The translations under genes were made by a program, and so were the position numbers. The notes under the pieces were generated by a model, which did not search any database, was not told where the DNA came from, and saw nothing but the letters and a program-made list of their open reading frames with translations. From the NCBI GenBank assembly GCA_964546015.1, contig CAZJHO010000009.1:1-50215 (forward strand): 50,215 nucleotides of DNA, in the 5' to 3' direction. Source of the DNA: JAFGVL01 sp964546015 (GTDB lineage: Bacteria; Bacteroidota; Bacteroidia; Bacteroidales; Paludibacteraceae). Of this stretch, positions 1 through 8,929 are shown one piece after another; the first letter of the stretch is position 1, and each line of letters begins with the position of its first letter.

Positions 1-59
1 TATTTTTTTACTCCTCACCACAAAAATAAAAACTGAAATAGAAATCTAATAGAAAAAAT

Positions 60-767
60 TTAATTAAATTCTTGTTTGCCGATTTGGTTCATGATGCGTA
101 ATATCTTTGCTTGGCGTTTCTTGATGTATTTTGATGGGTTGGTTACTGAAAATTTACGAGGATTGGGCAAAGTAACAGCTATAAGTGCAGCTTCGGATCT
201 TGTGAGCTTAGCTGCTGGATGATGATAATATGCCCACGATGCTGCTTCTACTCCATAAATACCATCACCGGTTTCAATAACATTGAGATAGACTTCCATA
301 ATGCGTTCTTTACTCCAAAGTAATTCTATGAGGACAGTATAATATGCTTCGAGAGCTTTGCGAATGTATGAACGGCTTGGATAAAGGAACACATTCTTTG
401 CGGTTTGTTGCGAAATAGTACTGCCTCCTTTGATACGCTTTCCTTTTTTATTATTTTTATAAGCTTTCTCTATCCCTTTGAAATCGAAACCGTTATGAGA
501 TAAAAACAAATTATCTTCTGAAGCGATTACAGCTAGTACCATATTGGACGAAATTTTTTCTATAGGGGTCCAATCCCGTTCAAGTTTAAGTTTTTTACCA
601 TCTACGGCTTGCTCTACTAAGCGGATAAACATTAACGGAGTATAATATACAGGCGCAATTCTATATAATAATGTAAGCCCAATACTAAAAAGAAAGAGCG
701 TCAAGATTACTTTCCCTGCAATTATACTTATTTTTTTAAGAAGTGATGATTTTGATTTTTCACTCAT
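60..767 (-). CDS. mtgA: Monofunctional biosynthetic peptidoglycan transglycosylase
   Basis: This 235-aa protein is a GT51 lytic-type glycosyltransferase that polymerises lipid II into glycan strands on the outer face of the inner membrane. A single membrane anchor lies at about residues 14-36. The catalytic signature ASEDNLFLSHNGFD places the general-base Glu at about 84, and the second GT51 block KGGSTISQQTAKN follows at about 113-125. The motif SKERIMEVYLN and the region near GIYGVEAAS are also family-typical. There is no transpeptidase domain and the length fits MtgA rather than a bifunctional PBP. It is followed on the same strand's upstream side by the nitroreductase gene with only 7 bases between them, so the two may be co-transcribed from the divergent promoter region near 1348. 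Confidence 0.95.
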   Translation of the reverse strand: MSEKSKSSLLKKISIIAGKVILTLFLFSIGLTLLYRIAPVYYTPLMFIRLVEQAVDGKKLKLERDWTPIEKISSNMVLAVIASEDNLFLSHNGFDFKGIEKAYKNNKKGKRIKGGSTISQQTAKNVFLYPSRSYIRKALEAYYTVLIELLWSKERIMEVYLNVIETGDGIYGVEAASWAYYHHPAAKLTRSEAALIAVTLPNPRKFSVTNPSKYIKKRQAKILRIMNQIGKQEFN

Positions 768-774
768 ACCTTAG

Positions 775-1320
775 TTAATACTTATTATATGAAATGATTT
801 GCCGTAATTCTTTGCGTTTTTTTTCGCGAGTAGGCTGAGTAGAATAACCTAATGTTATTAAAAGTATAGGGCGCTTATTATGAGGAATATTCAAAAGGTT
901 CTTCACTTTTTTTTCGTCAAACCAACCGATAACACAAGAACCCAAACCTAATGATGTTGCAGATAAAATGATATGGTCAGCCAGAATACCTAAATCGATA
1001 TGCGGAAAATGTTTCTTTTTTGCCCAACTTCCAAAGTTCGAAGTAAAATTAGCAGATTCTTCCACTATTACGATATGTACAGGTGCCTGTTTGGTAAAAT
1101 GATTCATACCAAGAGATTTGGATGATGTCGCATCAGCTAATTGATTTTTTAATTCAATATTATCAACCACTATGATTTTCCATGGCTGAGCATTGCAAGC
1201 CGAAGGCGACAAACGGGCAGAAGCAAGTATTTTTTCCAATTTTTCTTTTTCAACAAGTCGATCGGGATCATAAGCCCTATCACTTTGCCGATTGGCAGCT
1301 AAATCGTAAAAAGAGTTCAT
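775..1320 (-). CDS. Nitroreductase family protein (FMN-dependent)
   Basis: The protein belongs to the nitroreductase family of FMN enzymes that reduce nitro or quinone substrates with NAD(P)H; the true substrate cannot be read from sequence. The N-terminal FMN-phosphate block ANRQSDRAYDPDR and the SPSACNAQPWKI segment are typical, as is GLGSCVIGWF near the C-terminus. The open frame reaches back to 1371, but I chose the ATG at 1320 (182 aa) because the family starts just before this FMN-binding block, and because a minus-strand promoter TACCTTTG at 1348-1341 lies inside the longer frame. It sits upstream of mtgA and divergent from tilS. Confidence 0.88.
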   Translation of the reverse strand: MNSFYDLAANRQSDRAYDPDRLVEKEKLEKILASARLSPSACNAQPWKIIVVDNIELKNQLADATSSKSLGMNHFTKQAPVHIVIVEESANFTSNFGSWAKKKHFPHIDLGILADHIILSATSLGLGSCVIGWFDEKKVKNLLNIPHNKRPILLITLGYSTQPTREKKRKELRQIISYNKY

Positions 1321-1334
1321 GTTTTTAGTTATAT

Positions 1335-1375
1335 TTTTGTCAAAGGTAATAGACAATGTGTATTTTTGCAAAAAA
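1335..1375. promoter_or_regulatory. Overlapping face-to-face promoters for the nitroreductase and tilS
   Basis: On the plus strand TTTTTG (1335-1340) is followed after 20 bases by TATTTTTG (1361-1368). On the minus strand TTTTTTG (1375-1369) is followed after 20 bases by TACCTTTG (1348-1341). Both match the Bacteroidota housekeeping promoter. Each -33 box lies just outside the other promoter's -7 box, so the two polymerase footprints must overlap. Confidence 0.75.
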
Positions 1376-1383
1376 TATCATCA

Positions 1384-2709
1384 GTGCAATCTTTTATCTT
1401 AAAATATATAATTGAAAATGAATTACCTCTTCCACCAAACAAATTGGTTGTTGGTGTAAGCGGAGGGGCTGATTCTGTTGCTTTGTTACATATTTTGAAT
1501 GAATTAGGATATGATTGTATCGCGGCTCATTGCAATTTCCATTTACGCGAAAAAGAATCGGATAGGGACTCTCTTTTTGTGAAAAATTTATGCCTAAGAC
1601 TAAAAATCCCTTTTTATCAAGTAGATTTTGACACAAAAAAATACGCCCTACACCACAAAATCTCTATCGAGATGGCTGCCAGAGAATTGCGTTATGATTG
1701 GTTTGAAAAAATACGAAAACAAACAAATGCCACTGCTATCGCCGTTGCTCACCATGCCGACGATATGATAGAAACGCTACTAATGAATCTCGTAAGAGGA
1801 ACAGGAATCAAAGGACTTTCGGGCATAAAAGCTAAACAAGGATCGATTATTCGACCTCTTTTGAGAGTGTGGCGAAACGAAATCGAACAATACATAAAAC
1901 AGAATAACCTTAATTTTGTAACAGATTCAACTAACACTGACCAAACTTATATTCGGAATAAATTCCGACATACTGTAATACCTTTGTTAGAAAAAATAAA
2001 TCCTGCCGTAAAAAAAACTTTACTAAAAGAAATAGATTTATTGCATGAAACCGAATTATTATATAAAGAAAGAATCACAGAAATAGAGCAAAAACTAACT
2101 AAACAAATTGGAGAAGAAATCTATCTCGACATTGATCTATTAACACAAGAAAAAGCCCCCAAAAGTATTCTTTTTGAAATTCTATCAAAATACAATTTCT
2201 CTGTAGATTGCATATTTATCATTTATGATTGCCTTAAAAGCGATTCGGGGAAACAATTTTTTTCGTCCACACACAGAATTATCAAAGACAGAAATTTCTT
2301 GTTGATCGTTCCTATAAGACAAGAAAATATGGAAGAAATTCTTATTGATAAAGAAGAAATAAAAATCAAATATCCTATTAATATGACGCTCAAGATAATT
2401 TCAAGAGCGGAACTCAATTTAGATAAAAACAATAAAAAAGCTTATTTTGATGCAGATTTAATCCGGTTTCCATTAAAAATAAGAAAATGGAAAACGGGTG
2501 ATGTTTTTGTTCCTTTTGGAATGAACGGATTGAAAAAACTAAGCGACTATTTTATTGATAAAAAATTTTCTCTCTACCAAAAAGAAAAAGCTTTTTTACT
2601 TGTTTCCGGCAATGACATTATTTGGATAATAGGCGAAAGAACGGATGATAGATATAAAATAACCGACAATACAAAAAAAATACTAGAAGTAATACTAGAA
2701 ATGAATTAA
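1384..2709 (+). CDS. tilS: tRNA(Ile)-lysidine synthase
   Basis: TilS converts C34 of the AUA-reading tRNA-Ile to lysidine using ATP and lysine, in the cytoplasm. The PP-loop SGGADS is at residues 26-31 counted from the GTG at 1384, followed by AAHCNFHLRE, the AHHADDMIETLLMNL block and a C-terminal TilS domain ending in a substrate-binding region with RKWKTGDVFVPFGM. The longest frame begins at TTG 1366, but that TTG is the last triplet of the promoter's -7 box (1361-1368), so it probably is not transcribed as a start codon. GTG 1384 gives 441 aa and an N-terminus of usual length, although it implies a very short leader. The next gene starts 4 bases after its stop. Confidence 0.93.
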   Translation: MQSFILKYIIENELPLPPNKLVVGVSGGADSVALLHILNELGYDCIAAHCNFHLREKESDRDSLFVKNLCLRLKIPFYQVDFDTKKYALHHKISIEMAARELRYDWFEKIRKQTNATAIAVAHHADDMIETLLMNLVRGTGIKGLSGIKAKQGSIIRPLLRVWRNEIEQYIKQNNLNFVTDSTNTDQTYIRNKFRHTVIPLLEKINPAVKKTLLKEIDLLHETELLYKERITEIEQKLTKQIGEEIYLDIDLLTQEKAPKSILFEILSKYNFSVDCIFIIYDCLKSDSGKQFFSSTHRIIKDRNFLLIVPIRQENMEEILIDKEEIKIKYPINMTLKIISRAELNLDKNNKKAYFDADLIRFPLKIRKWKTGDVFVPFGMNGLKKLSDYFIDKKFSLYQKEKAFLLVSGNDIIWIIGERTDDRYKITDNTKKILEVILEMN

Positions 2710-2713
2710 CAAA

Positions 2714-3733
2714 ATGAAGAAAAGAAAAAAGAGTATCAAACGCGATTTTTGTTTCCTTCTGAATCCAATATCGGGAAATGGAAAAAACAAAAAATATTGT
2801 TCTGACATAACAAAGGAAGTGATTGCTATAAGTGATAATGTTGATGTTAGAACGATAGAACTGCAACGACCGGGACATGCATCGGAAATTGCTCGGCAAA
2901 ACATGGATAATGAAAATTGTACTATCATATCGGTAGGGGGCGACGGGACACTCAATGAAATAGCCTCATCGCTTATTTATTCAAATACCCCTGTTGCGAT
3001 TGTACCATGCGGTTCAGGCAATGGACTTGCCAGAACAATCGGAGTGCCGGAATTAAAAAAACAAATTGCAGAGTATTTGGTAAAAGGAAAGGTAAAAGCC
3101 ACGGATGCCGGTAAAATCAACGATCGTTATTTCTTTTGCACTTGTGGTTTTGGATTTGATGCACATATTGCATCTATTTTTAACACAGGAAAAGTGCGAG
3201 GTCCTCAGAAATATATACAAAGCATATTGAAAGAATTGTTAACTTACACGCCAACCGAAGCTGAATTTACTTTAGACGGAAAAGAATATAAAGGGAAATT
3301 TTTCTTAGTTACATTTGCCAATGCCAACCAATACGGCAATAACGGATATATTGCTCCGAATGCAGATATATCGGACGGATTATTACAAGCTACCATTATT
3401 TATCCTTTTCCGCAAGTATTGGCTCCTATGATGGGCACAGCGCTGTTAAGCGGATTCATAGACAAAATGCCCTATGTAGAAAGTATTGCTTTCAAGAAAG
3501 CGGAAATCAAATATGTTTCCAGTCCATGCTTCCATTGCGATGGTGAATCTCTGGAAATGAAATATCCAACAGTTATCGAAATTGTTGAAAAAGCCATTAA
3601 ACTCATTATTCCTAAAGGATACAGAAATAAACCGATTATCAATAAAGATAATATTCTACAATCACTCATTCAACTCGTAGAAAAAACAACCGATACTAAA
3701 ATCGGAAAGATAGGAAAATTACCTTATTTTTAA
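2714..3733 (+). CDS. Diacylglycerol kinase family lipid kinase
   Basis: This 339-aa protein belongs to the DAGK catalytic family (YegS/BmrU/DgkB relatives, also sphingoid-base kinases), which phosphorylates lipid hydroxyls with ATP. Visible marks are the LNPISGNGK nucleotide loop near residues 16-24, the GGDGTLNEIASSL signature at 75-87, and the PCGSGNGLAR block near 97-106. The CDGE segment near the C-terminus is also conserved in the family. No transmembrane segment is evident, so it is a soluble or peripheral enzyme. It lies 4 bases behind tilS and is likely in the same transcript. In Bacteroidales a sphingolipid substrate is possible, but nothing here decides that. Confidence 0.85.
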   Translation: MKKRKKSIKRDFCFLLNPISGNGKNKKYCSDITKEVIAISDNVDVRTIELQRPGHASEIARQNMDNENCTIISVGGDGTLNEIASSLIYSNTPVAIVPCGSGNGLARTIGVPELKKQIAEYLVKGKVKATDAGKINDRYFFCTCGFGFDAHIASIFNTGKVRGPQKYIQSILKELLTYTPTEAEFTLDGKEYKGKFFLVTFANANQYGNNGYIAPNADISDGLLQATIIYPFPQVLAPMMGTALLSGFIDKMPYVESIAFKKAEIKYVSSPCFHCDGESLEMKYPTVIEIVEKAIKLIIPKGYRNKPIINKDNILQSLIQLVEKTTDTKIGKIGKLPYF

Positions 3734-3857
3734 TTCGAATACATATTGAAAATAAAACAAATAACCTTTTCATCCTCGGGTAAGTTTTTTTGTCTGACTC
3801 ACGAATGAAATTGCCTATATTTTGTACTTAAGCATTTCATTTTTATCTTATATTGAT

Positions 3858-3865
3858 TACCTTTG
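3858..3865 (+). promoter_or_regulatory. Promoter -7 box upstream of lptD
   Basis: TACCTTTG matches the Bacteroidota -7 consensus 57 bases upstream of the lptD ATG. The -33 position shows only ATTTC, so the upstream half is weak. Confidence 0.5.
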
Positions 3866-3921
3866 CACGCTTTTATAAGTTGTAAATCCTGCAGAATTTA
3901 TTTGCTAACAAAAACTCTTGA

Positions 3922-6549
3922 ATGACTTATTTTTGTCGGAGATATATACAAGCATTTTTGCTTTGTTTTTTTTGTCTTTTTTGTTCGTTTACTTACGGAC
4001 AAGAGAGCTTGAATGTCCCCTCCGACACATTATCCGTCCTACTACCAACCGATAGCATTTCAAATAACGACTCTGTTCCTCCCGTAAAAAAAGAAAAGCT
4101 CGATGCCCCGGTTATTTACTCAGCCCAGGATTCGGTAATGATCAATGCCAATGGTGAGGTTCTCATGTTCGGAGACAGCAAAGTCGATTACGGAAGTCTA
4201 AATCTAAAAGCTGATTTTATTACCTTTAATGCGGACAGTTCATTAGTCACCGCAATAGGTCGTATAAATGAAGGAGATGAATTGGTCGGATCACCGGTAC
4301 TCACGGACAATGGAGAAGAATACAGAGCAAAATCCATTCAATACAATTTCCAAACCAAAAAGGGCTATATTTTACAAGGGATAGTACAACAAGGAGATGG
4401 ATATATTGTCGGAACCAAAACTAAAAAGATAGAAGAAGACATTTATTGCATGGTAGAAGGTAAATATACTACTTGTTCCGACCACGAACACCCACACTTC
4501 TATCTCAACCTTACAAAAGCCAAAGTAAAACAAAACAAATGGGTTGTTACCGGTCCTGCATACCTGGTATTATTGGATGTGCCTATGCCACTGGCAATTC
4601 CTTTCGGTTATTTTCCTTTCACCAAATCATATTCATCAGGAATTATTGTTCCAAGCTACGGAGATGACCTCACCCGTGGGTTTTTTCTCTCTAACGGAGG
4701 ATATTACTTTGCCATTAACGATTATGTGGATTTGACCCTACTAGGTGATATATATACCATGGGAACTTGGGCTATCAACGGAACTTCCAATTATGTAAAA
4801 AGATATAAATTTAGAGGAAATGCTAATGTGAGTTACCGGAAAGATATTGTAGGAGAAAAAAAATTGCCAAACTATATGGAAGGCAGAAATATGTCTGTTG
4901 TATGGACACATACACAAGATCCCAAAGCCAGTCCAAATAGTACATTTTCTGCCAGTGTTAATTTTTCTTCCAGTGGATATGACAGAAGTAACATTGATAA
5001 TTATTACAACTACAATCAACTTTCGCAAAACATAAAAAGTTCCAGTATATCTTACAGCTATCGTATCCCAAATTCTGCCTGGAGCTTTTCGGCAAATACA
5101 CTAGCCAGCCAACGAACAGCAGACTCGACCATATCGCTTACTTTGCCCGATTTGAGCATAAATATGAGTCGTATTTATCCGCTCAAACGAAGAAATGCCA
5201 TTGGCAAAGAGCGTTGGTATGAAAAAATGTACCTTTCATATTCCGGAAAAATTACCAATCGAATCGATTGTAAAGAGTACGATTTAGTAAATGCATCCTA
5301 CACAAAAGATTGGCAAAAAGGCATAGACCACTCTTTGCCTTTGGGGATTTCGCTTAATGTGCTACAACACCTTTCAATAACTCCTTCGGCAAATTATCAT
5401 GAACGATGGTATTTCCAATCGGTCAACCAATCGTGGGATCAGACAAATAATGCCGTAGTGAGGGACACGGTGAACGGATTTAATCGTGTGTACGATTTTA
5501 ATACCGGAATTAGTTTTTCTACTAAAATTTACGGATTTTTTACTCCTTCGCGCAAAATATTCGGTGATAAAATAGACCGTATTCGACATGTACTGACACC
5601 AACCTTGTCATACAGTTTCAAACCTGATTTCAGCAGTGCGCGTTGGGGCTATTATTCTTCGTACGCACGACCAATCAGTACGACAGATCCTACTCCCGTC
5701 GATGTAAAATATTCGTTCTATGAAGGAACTCAATTCGGATACCCTAGTGCAGGAAAAACAAGTGCTATCACATTTTCGCTCAATAATAATATTGAGATGA
5801 AAGTGAAACAAAAGAACGACACCATTCCCGAAGGCAGTTTTAAAACAATTAGCTTAATCGATGCTTTCGGTGTAAATGGAGGTTATAACTTTGCTGCCGA
5901 CTCTCTCAATTGGTCCAATTTCAGTGCCAATCTTCGGTTAAAATTTACCGAATCATTCGGATTGAGTTTAAGTGCCGGATTCGACACTTATTTGTATGGA
6001 TTAAACCAGTTCGGAAATCCGACACACATAAACACGCCTCGTTGGGAAAAAGGTAAATTTCCGCGATTAATCGGAACCTCAACCTCGTTTGGTTACACAA
6101 TAAACAACGATACTTTTAAAAAGAAATCGACAAAAGAAAATTCGACCGAAGAAGATACTAAAAAAACAGCAGATAAAAGTGATAACCTGAAAATACCATT
6201 TAGCTTAGGATTCGATTACTCTATACAATATGGTTATTCCGATTTCAATTATAATAAAATGGAATATAACCACGCCATTACTCAAAACATGACTTTCAGA
6301 GCAAATCTAAGTCCGACTCCGAACTGGTCGTTCAATTTCAGTGCAGCTTATAATATTGAACAGAAAGAACTGACTTATTCCAGTTTAGGAATACGCCGCA
6401 GTTTGCACTGTTGGAGCATGACTGCCAATGTTGTGCCATTTGGTCCTTACCAAAGTTATAATTTCCTGATTTCGGTTAATTCGAGCTTGTTGAGCGATCT
6501 TAAATACGAAAAACAAAGCGACTATGGTAAGGTTATAAATTGGTACTAA
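3922..6549 (+). CDS. lptD: LptD-type LPS assembly outer-membrane protein
   Basis: The 875-aa protein begins with a signal peptide (cut near FTYGQ, about residue 27). A periplasmic OstA/LptA-like beta-jellyroll segment follows at about residues 60-225, recognisable from the pattern of short strands such as GEVLMFGDSKVDYGSLNLKA. From about 230 onward the protein is a large outer-membrane beta-barrel rich in aromatic and Ser/Asn strands. It is the expected receiver of lipopolysaccharide from the Lpt bridge. A Lys/Thr/Asp-rich loop at about 730-760 is a low-complexity periplasmic or surface loop. Length is close to Bacteroidota LptD-like proteins, which are annotated by similarity and lack the well-studied LptE partner; no lptE is visible here. 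ATG 3922 is the first start giving a full signal peptide. Confidence 0.82.
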   Translation: MTYFCRRYIQAFLLCFFCLFCSFTYGQESLNVPSDTLSVLLPTDSISNNDSVPPVKKEKLDAPVIYSAQDSVMINANGEVLMFGDSKVDYGSLNLKADFITFNADSSLVTAIGRINEGDELVGSPVLTDNGEEYRAKSIQYNFQTKKGYILQGIVQQGDGYIVGTKTKKIEEDIYCMVEGKYTTCSDHEHPHFYLNLTKAKVKQNKWVVTGPAYLVLLDVPMPLAIPFGYFPFTKSYSSGIIVPSYGDDLTRGFFLSNGGYYFAINDYVDLTLLGDIYTMGTWAINGTSNYVKRYKFRGNANVSYRKDIVGEKKLPNYMEGRNMSVVWTHTQDPKASPNSTFSASVNFSSSGYDRSNIDNYYNYNQLSQNIKSSSISYSYRIPNSAWSFSANTLASQRTADSTISLTLPDLSINMSRIYPLKRRNAIGKERWYEKMYLSYSGKITNRIDCKEYDLVNASYTKDWQKGIDHSLPLGISLNVLQHLSITPSANYHERWYFQSVNQSWDQTNNAVVRDTVNGFNRVYDFNTGISFSTKIYGFFTPSRKIFGDKIDRIRHVLTPTLSYSFKPDFSSARWGYYSSYARPISTTDPTPVDVKYSFYEGTQFGYPSAGKTSAITFSLNNNIEMKVKQKNDTIPEGSFKTISLIDAFGVNGGYNFAADSLNWSNFSANLRLKFTESFGLSLSAGFDTYLYGLNQFGNPTHINTPRWEKGKFPRLIGTSTSFGYTINNDTFKKKSTKENSTEEDTKKTADKSDNLKIPFSLGFDYSIQYGYSDFNYNKMEYNHAITQNMTFRANLSPTPNWSFNFSAAYNIEQKELTYSSLGIRRSLHCWSMTANVVPFGPYQSYNFLISVNSSLLSDLKYEKQSDYGKVINWY

Positions 6550-6555
6550 TTTTTT

Positions 6556-6580
6556 GGTTCAAGGTTTAAAGTTCAAGGTT
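6556..6580. repeat. Short intergenic repeat unit, copy 1
   Basis: Two imperfect tandem copies of GTTCAAGGTTTAAA lie in the 48-base gap between lptD and the pectinesterase gene. A related sequence occurs inverted at 38149-38176, sharing GTTTAAAGTYCAAGGTTT with one mismatch. This looks like a dispersed intergenic repeat. Confidence 0.5.
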
Positions 6581-6597
6581 TTTATTTTAACAAAATA

Positions 6598-7575
6598 ATG
6601 AAAAAAGCTTTTTTAGGTATAGTATTTTTTAGCTGTTTTTTAGGTATTTCGGCAAAAGAGACTGGTAAACCGAAGTACGATATCATCGTAGCAAAAGACA
6701 GCAGCGGCAATTTCACTTCGGTACAAGAAGCTATTAATTCGGTTCGTGGAATCATGACCGAGCGTAAAACAATATTCATCAAAAACGGAGTTTATAAAGA
6801 AAAAATCGTTGTACCTACCCACGCCATAAATATCACTTTGATTGGCGAGGATAAAGAAAAAACCATTATCACTTGGGACGACCATGCCAATATCATTTTA
6901 CCGGGCACATCCAAACCAATGGGCACTTTTAAAACTTATACCTTACTGGTACAAGGACACGGATTTAAAGCCGAAAACCTGACTATCGAAAATAATGCCC
7001 CGCAACTCGGGCAAGCTGTAGCCCTACATGTCGAGGGAGACAAAGCCGTTTTTGTTAACTGTCGAATTTTAGGTAATCAAGATACGATCTATGCCGGCAG
7101 CCAAACCAGTCGACAATACTATAAAAACTGTTATATAGAAGGTACTACTGACTTTATTTTCGGTTCGGCAACCGCTTATTTTGACCAATGCGAAATACAT
7201 AGCAAAAAAAATTCATACATTACAGCACCTTCTACACCACAAGAAAAACCGTACGGATTTGTATTTTATCAATGTAAACTTACTGCCGATAGCGACATCA
7301 CCAAAGTATATTTAGGCCGCCCCTGGCGACCTTACGGAGCCAGTGCATTTGTAAAATGTGAAATGGATAGCCATATCTTACCCGAAGGTTGGGACAATTG
7401 GCGCAATCCGGAAAACGAAAAAACAGCTCGCTTTATAGAAATAGCTAATACCGGAGCAGGTGCCGACACTTCGAAGCGCGTAAGCTGGTCGAGACAACCA
7501 GATAACCCACAAGCTAAAAATTACACACTTAAAAAAGTATTTACTTCTGCCGAAGAAATTTGGGATCCCAAATAA
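6598..7575 (+). CDS. Pectinesterase (CE8 family), secreted
   Basis: This 325-aa protein is a carbohydrate esterase family 8 enzyme that removes methyl esters from homogalacturonan. A signal peptide covers residues 1 to about 19. The right-handed beta-helix family signature residues are present: Gln139 in LGQAVAL, Gln161-Asp162 in GNQDTIYA, Asp185 in DFIFGS, and Arg241 with Trp243 in LGRPWRPY. These are the oxyanion glutamines, acid/base and nucleophile aspartates and the substrate arginine of the family. It stands alone here, without a SusC/SusD pair or other pectin-degrading gene. It lies 48 bases after lptD with a small tandem repeat between them, and ends before tRNA-Pro. Confidence 0.95.
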   Translation: MKKAFLGIVFFSCFLGISAKETGKPKYDIIVAKDSSGNFTSVQEAINSVRGIMTERKTIFIKNGVYKEKIVVPTHAINITLIGEDKEKTIITWDDHANIILPGTSKPMGTFKTYTLLVQGHGFKAENLTIENNAPQLGQAVALHVEGDKAVFVNCRILGNQDTIYAGSQTSRQYYKNCYIEGTTDFIFGSATAYFDQCEIHSKKNSYITAPSTPQEKPYGFVFYQCKLTADSDITKVYLGRPWRPYGASAFVKCEMDSHILPEGWDNWRNPENEKTARFIEIANTGAGADTSKRVSWSRQPDNPQAKNYTLKKVFTSAEEIWDPK

Positions 7576-7686
7576 ATAAAGTAAACATTTATCCTCAGCC
7601 TTTAAGTTTAAGAGGGGTTTGGAACAGTAAATTTGCAACAAAGTCCCTTTTAGGAGATTTATATTTTTTATAATTACAAAAACGAC

Positions 7687-7694
7687 TATTTTTG
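7687..7694 (+). promoter_or_regulatory. Promoter -7 box of tRNA-Pro
   Basis: TATTTTTG stands 12 bases before the tRNA, the distance expected for a Bacteroidota tRNA promoter. No clear -33 TTG is seen. Confidence 0.55.
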
Positions 7695-7706
7695 TAACCG
7701 AAACCT

Positions 7707-7781
7707 CGGGATGTAGCTCAGCCAGGTTAGAGTACGCGTCTGGGGGGCGTGTGGTCGCAGGTTCAAATCCTGTCATCCCGA
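7707..7781 (+). tRNA. tRNA-Pro (GGG)
   Basis: CGGGATG at the 5' end pairs with CATCCCG at the 3' end. The anticodon stem CGCGT/GCGTG encloses the loop CTGGGGG with anticodon GGG. The T-loop is TTCAAAT and the discriminator base is A. CCA is not encoded. The 3' half (7739-7783) is a hybrid end left by integration of the element that follows: a second version of this half lies at 16504-16548. Confidence 0.95.
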
Positions 7782-7783
7782 CA
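7739..7783 (+). repeat. attL: tRNA-Pro 3' half
   Basis: This stretch runs from TCTGGGGGG through TCATCCCGACA and completes the functional tRNA. It matches attR at 16504-16548 with seven differences, all in positions that keep the anticodon and T stems paired. Confidence 0.8.
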
Positions 7784-7791
7784 TTGAATAT

Positions 7792-7829
7792 CAGCCATTT
7801 ACAGATTAATGTAAGTGGCTGTTTTATTT
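7792..7829 (+). terminator. Terminator after tRNA-Pro, element-borne
   Basis: CAGCCATTTAC pairs with GTAAGTGGCTG across an 8-base loop (one G-T pair) and is followed by TTTTATTT. It lies inside the element, so the element appears to bring its own tRNA end and terminator. Confidence 0.75.
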
Positions 7830-7852
7830 ACTGGAACACAAATGGAACACAC
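7827..7852. repeat. Left copy of GGAACACA paired repeat (possible integrase arm site)
   Basis: Two GGAACACA units, 13 bases apart start to start, lie 44 bases inside attL. The same 26-base arrangement in the same orientation lies inside the right end at 16375-16400, with 23 of 26 identical. This position and pairing fit arm-type sites of a tyrosine recombinase. Confidence 0.6.
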
Positions 7853-7966
7853 TTTCAAGTTGAAATCTATAATCTCACTAAGGCATAATTATAGCGTATA
7901 TCATTTTAATCCTTAACTAAATTCCTTCGGTCTTTAAGGATACGATAAAAAACTGAAATACAATCT

Positions 7967-8323
7967 TCATTCTAATTCGGGGTTTTGTAATATCCAGTTA
8001 ACTTCAACACTTTCAAGATTAGTGCTGAACGACTTACTTAATCTTTTGTGTGCCGGAGTCCTTTGTAACCATTCTTTTGCTAACTTAGCAATATCTTTAT
8101 AGTCTTCTACTTTCTGGGTTCTCTTACCTTTCTTCTTTACGGAGATTACCTCTCCCTCAAAATTTATTCTCACGTCAAAATCTTCTTGTTTTGAGACTAC
8201 ATGAAAATGCGGAGGGTTACGGTCTCCACCATTTACATAAACTTCAAAAACTCCTGATGGGAAACACTCGGTTTCCATCAGGTTTACTCTTGACATGTCT
8301 TGTATTCTTTTTCTTAAGTTCAT
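7967..8323 (-). CDS. DUF4160-like small protein
   Basis: This 118-aa protein contains the PPHFHV motif (residues 37-42) followed by a short beta region and a C-terminal helix with KDIAKLAKEWLQR, which resembles the DUF4160 family. That family is frequently found in small two-gene modules with other domains of unknown function and has been suspected to be toxin-antitoxin-like, but its function is not established. It is the last gene of the element's minus-strand cargo operon and starts 2 bases after the phosphoesterase stop, so translation is probably coupled. No signal peptide. Confidence 0.6.
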   Translation of the reverse strand: MNLRKRIQDMSRVNLMETECFPSGVFEVYVNGGDRNPPHFHVVSKQEDFDVRINFEGEVISVKKKGKRTQKVEDYKDIAKLAKEWLQRTPAHKRLSKSFSTNLESVEVNWILQNPELE

Positions 8324-8325
8324 AT

Positions 8326-8919
8326 TTATATTTCCAATAAAACAGGATTGTTTACCAGTTCGTAGTTTTCGCTAAGTATTGCTGCATTTACAAATGTAGT
8401 ATTGTCTGTTTTTTCTATACCGTAAGCATCATGAATGTGTCCGAAAAGATGATACTTTGGCTGAATTTTCAACACTGCTTGCAATAAAGAGAGGTCTCCA
8501 TAATTAATATCCCTTGAAGAATCTAAAATATGATAAGGTGGTTGGTGGCTTATAAGAATATCCGATTTCAGCGGTATTTTTTGTATATTGTCATCGTAAA
8601 CACCTGTCATTGTATCTTCCATAAACATAGGAACGCCATAAAATCTTATACCCTCAATCGTAACTCCTGAATTGCATAAATAAAAACAGTTTTCGGGCAA
8701 ACCCTCGATATTTGCACCAAACAAACAATCATCATGATTACCTGCTATGAATATTTTGTATTTGTATGGCAAAGCACTAAACCACTCAATAAAATTCATC
8801 ACTTCATTTTCTGCACCTGCAAAAGACACATCGCCCGTATGAACAATTATGTCTGCAGGTGGTAAGTTTGGCAATAAATGATGCTTGCTGTGAGTATCCG
8901 AAAGATGAACTAAAGTCAT
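8326..8919 (-). CDS. Calcineurin-like metallophosphoesterase
   Basis: This 197-aa protein has the full set of two-metal phosphoesterase motifs: Asp8 and His10 in LSDTH, Asp30 in HTGD, Asn61-His62 in GNHD, His in SHQPP and two His in FGHIHDAYG. Proteins of this kind hydrolyse phosphomono- or phosphodiesters, including cyclic nucleotides and nucleic-acid ends. The frame extends to 8964, but I prefer the ATG at 8919 because the beta-strand leading into DxH starts right there; the extra 15 residues would overlap the preceding gene by 35 bases. The preceding gene ends at 8930 and the DUF4160-like gene follows after 2 bases. Small size and setting suggest a cargo nuclease or phosphodiesterase; the substrate is unknown. 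Confidence 0.85.
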   Translation of the reverse strand: MTLVHLSDTHSKHHLLPNLPPADIIVHTGDVSFAGAENEVMNFIEWFSALPYKYKIFIAGNHDDCLFGANIEGLPENCFYLCNSGVTIEGIRFYGVPMFMEDTMTGVYDDNIQKIPLKSDILISHQPPYHILDSSRDINYGDLSLLQAVLKIQPKYHLFGHIHDAYGIEKTDNTTFVNAAILSENYELVNNPVLLEI

Positions 8920-8929
8920 TGTTGAACTA

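Noticed and set aside
1366..1383. TTG start for tilS
   Set aside because: It overlaps the -7 promoter box; GTG 1384 fits family length better.
7378..7776. 132-aa minus-strand frame over the pectinesterase end and tRNA-Pro
   Set aside because: The first residues (MTGFEPATTRP) are the translation of the tRNA's complement, a known false-gene pattern, and the rest is the shadow of the pectinesterase.
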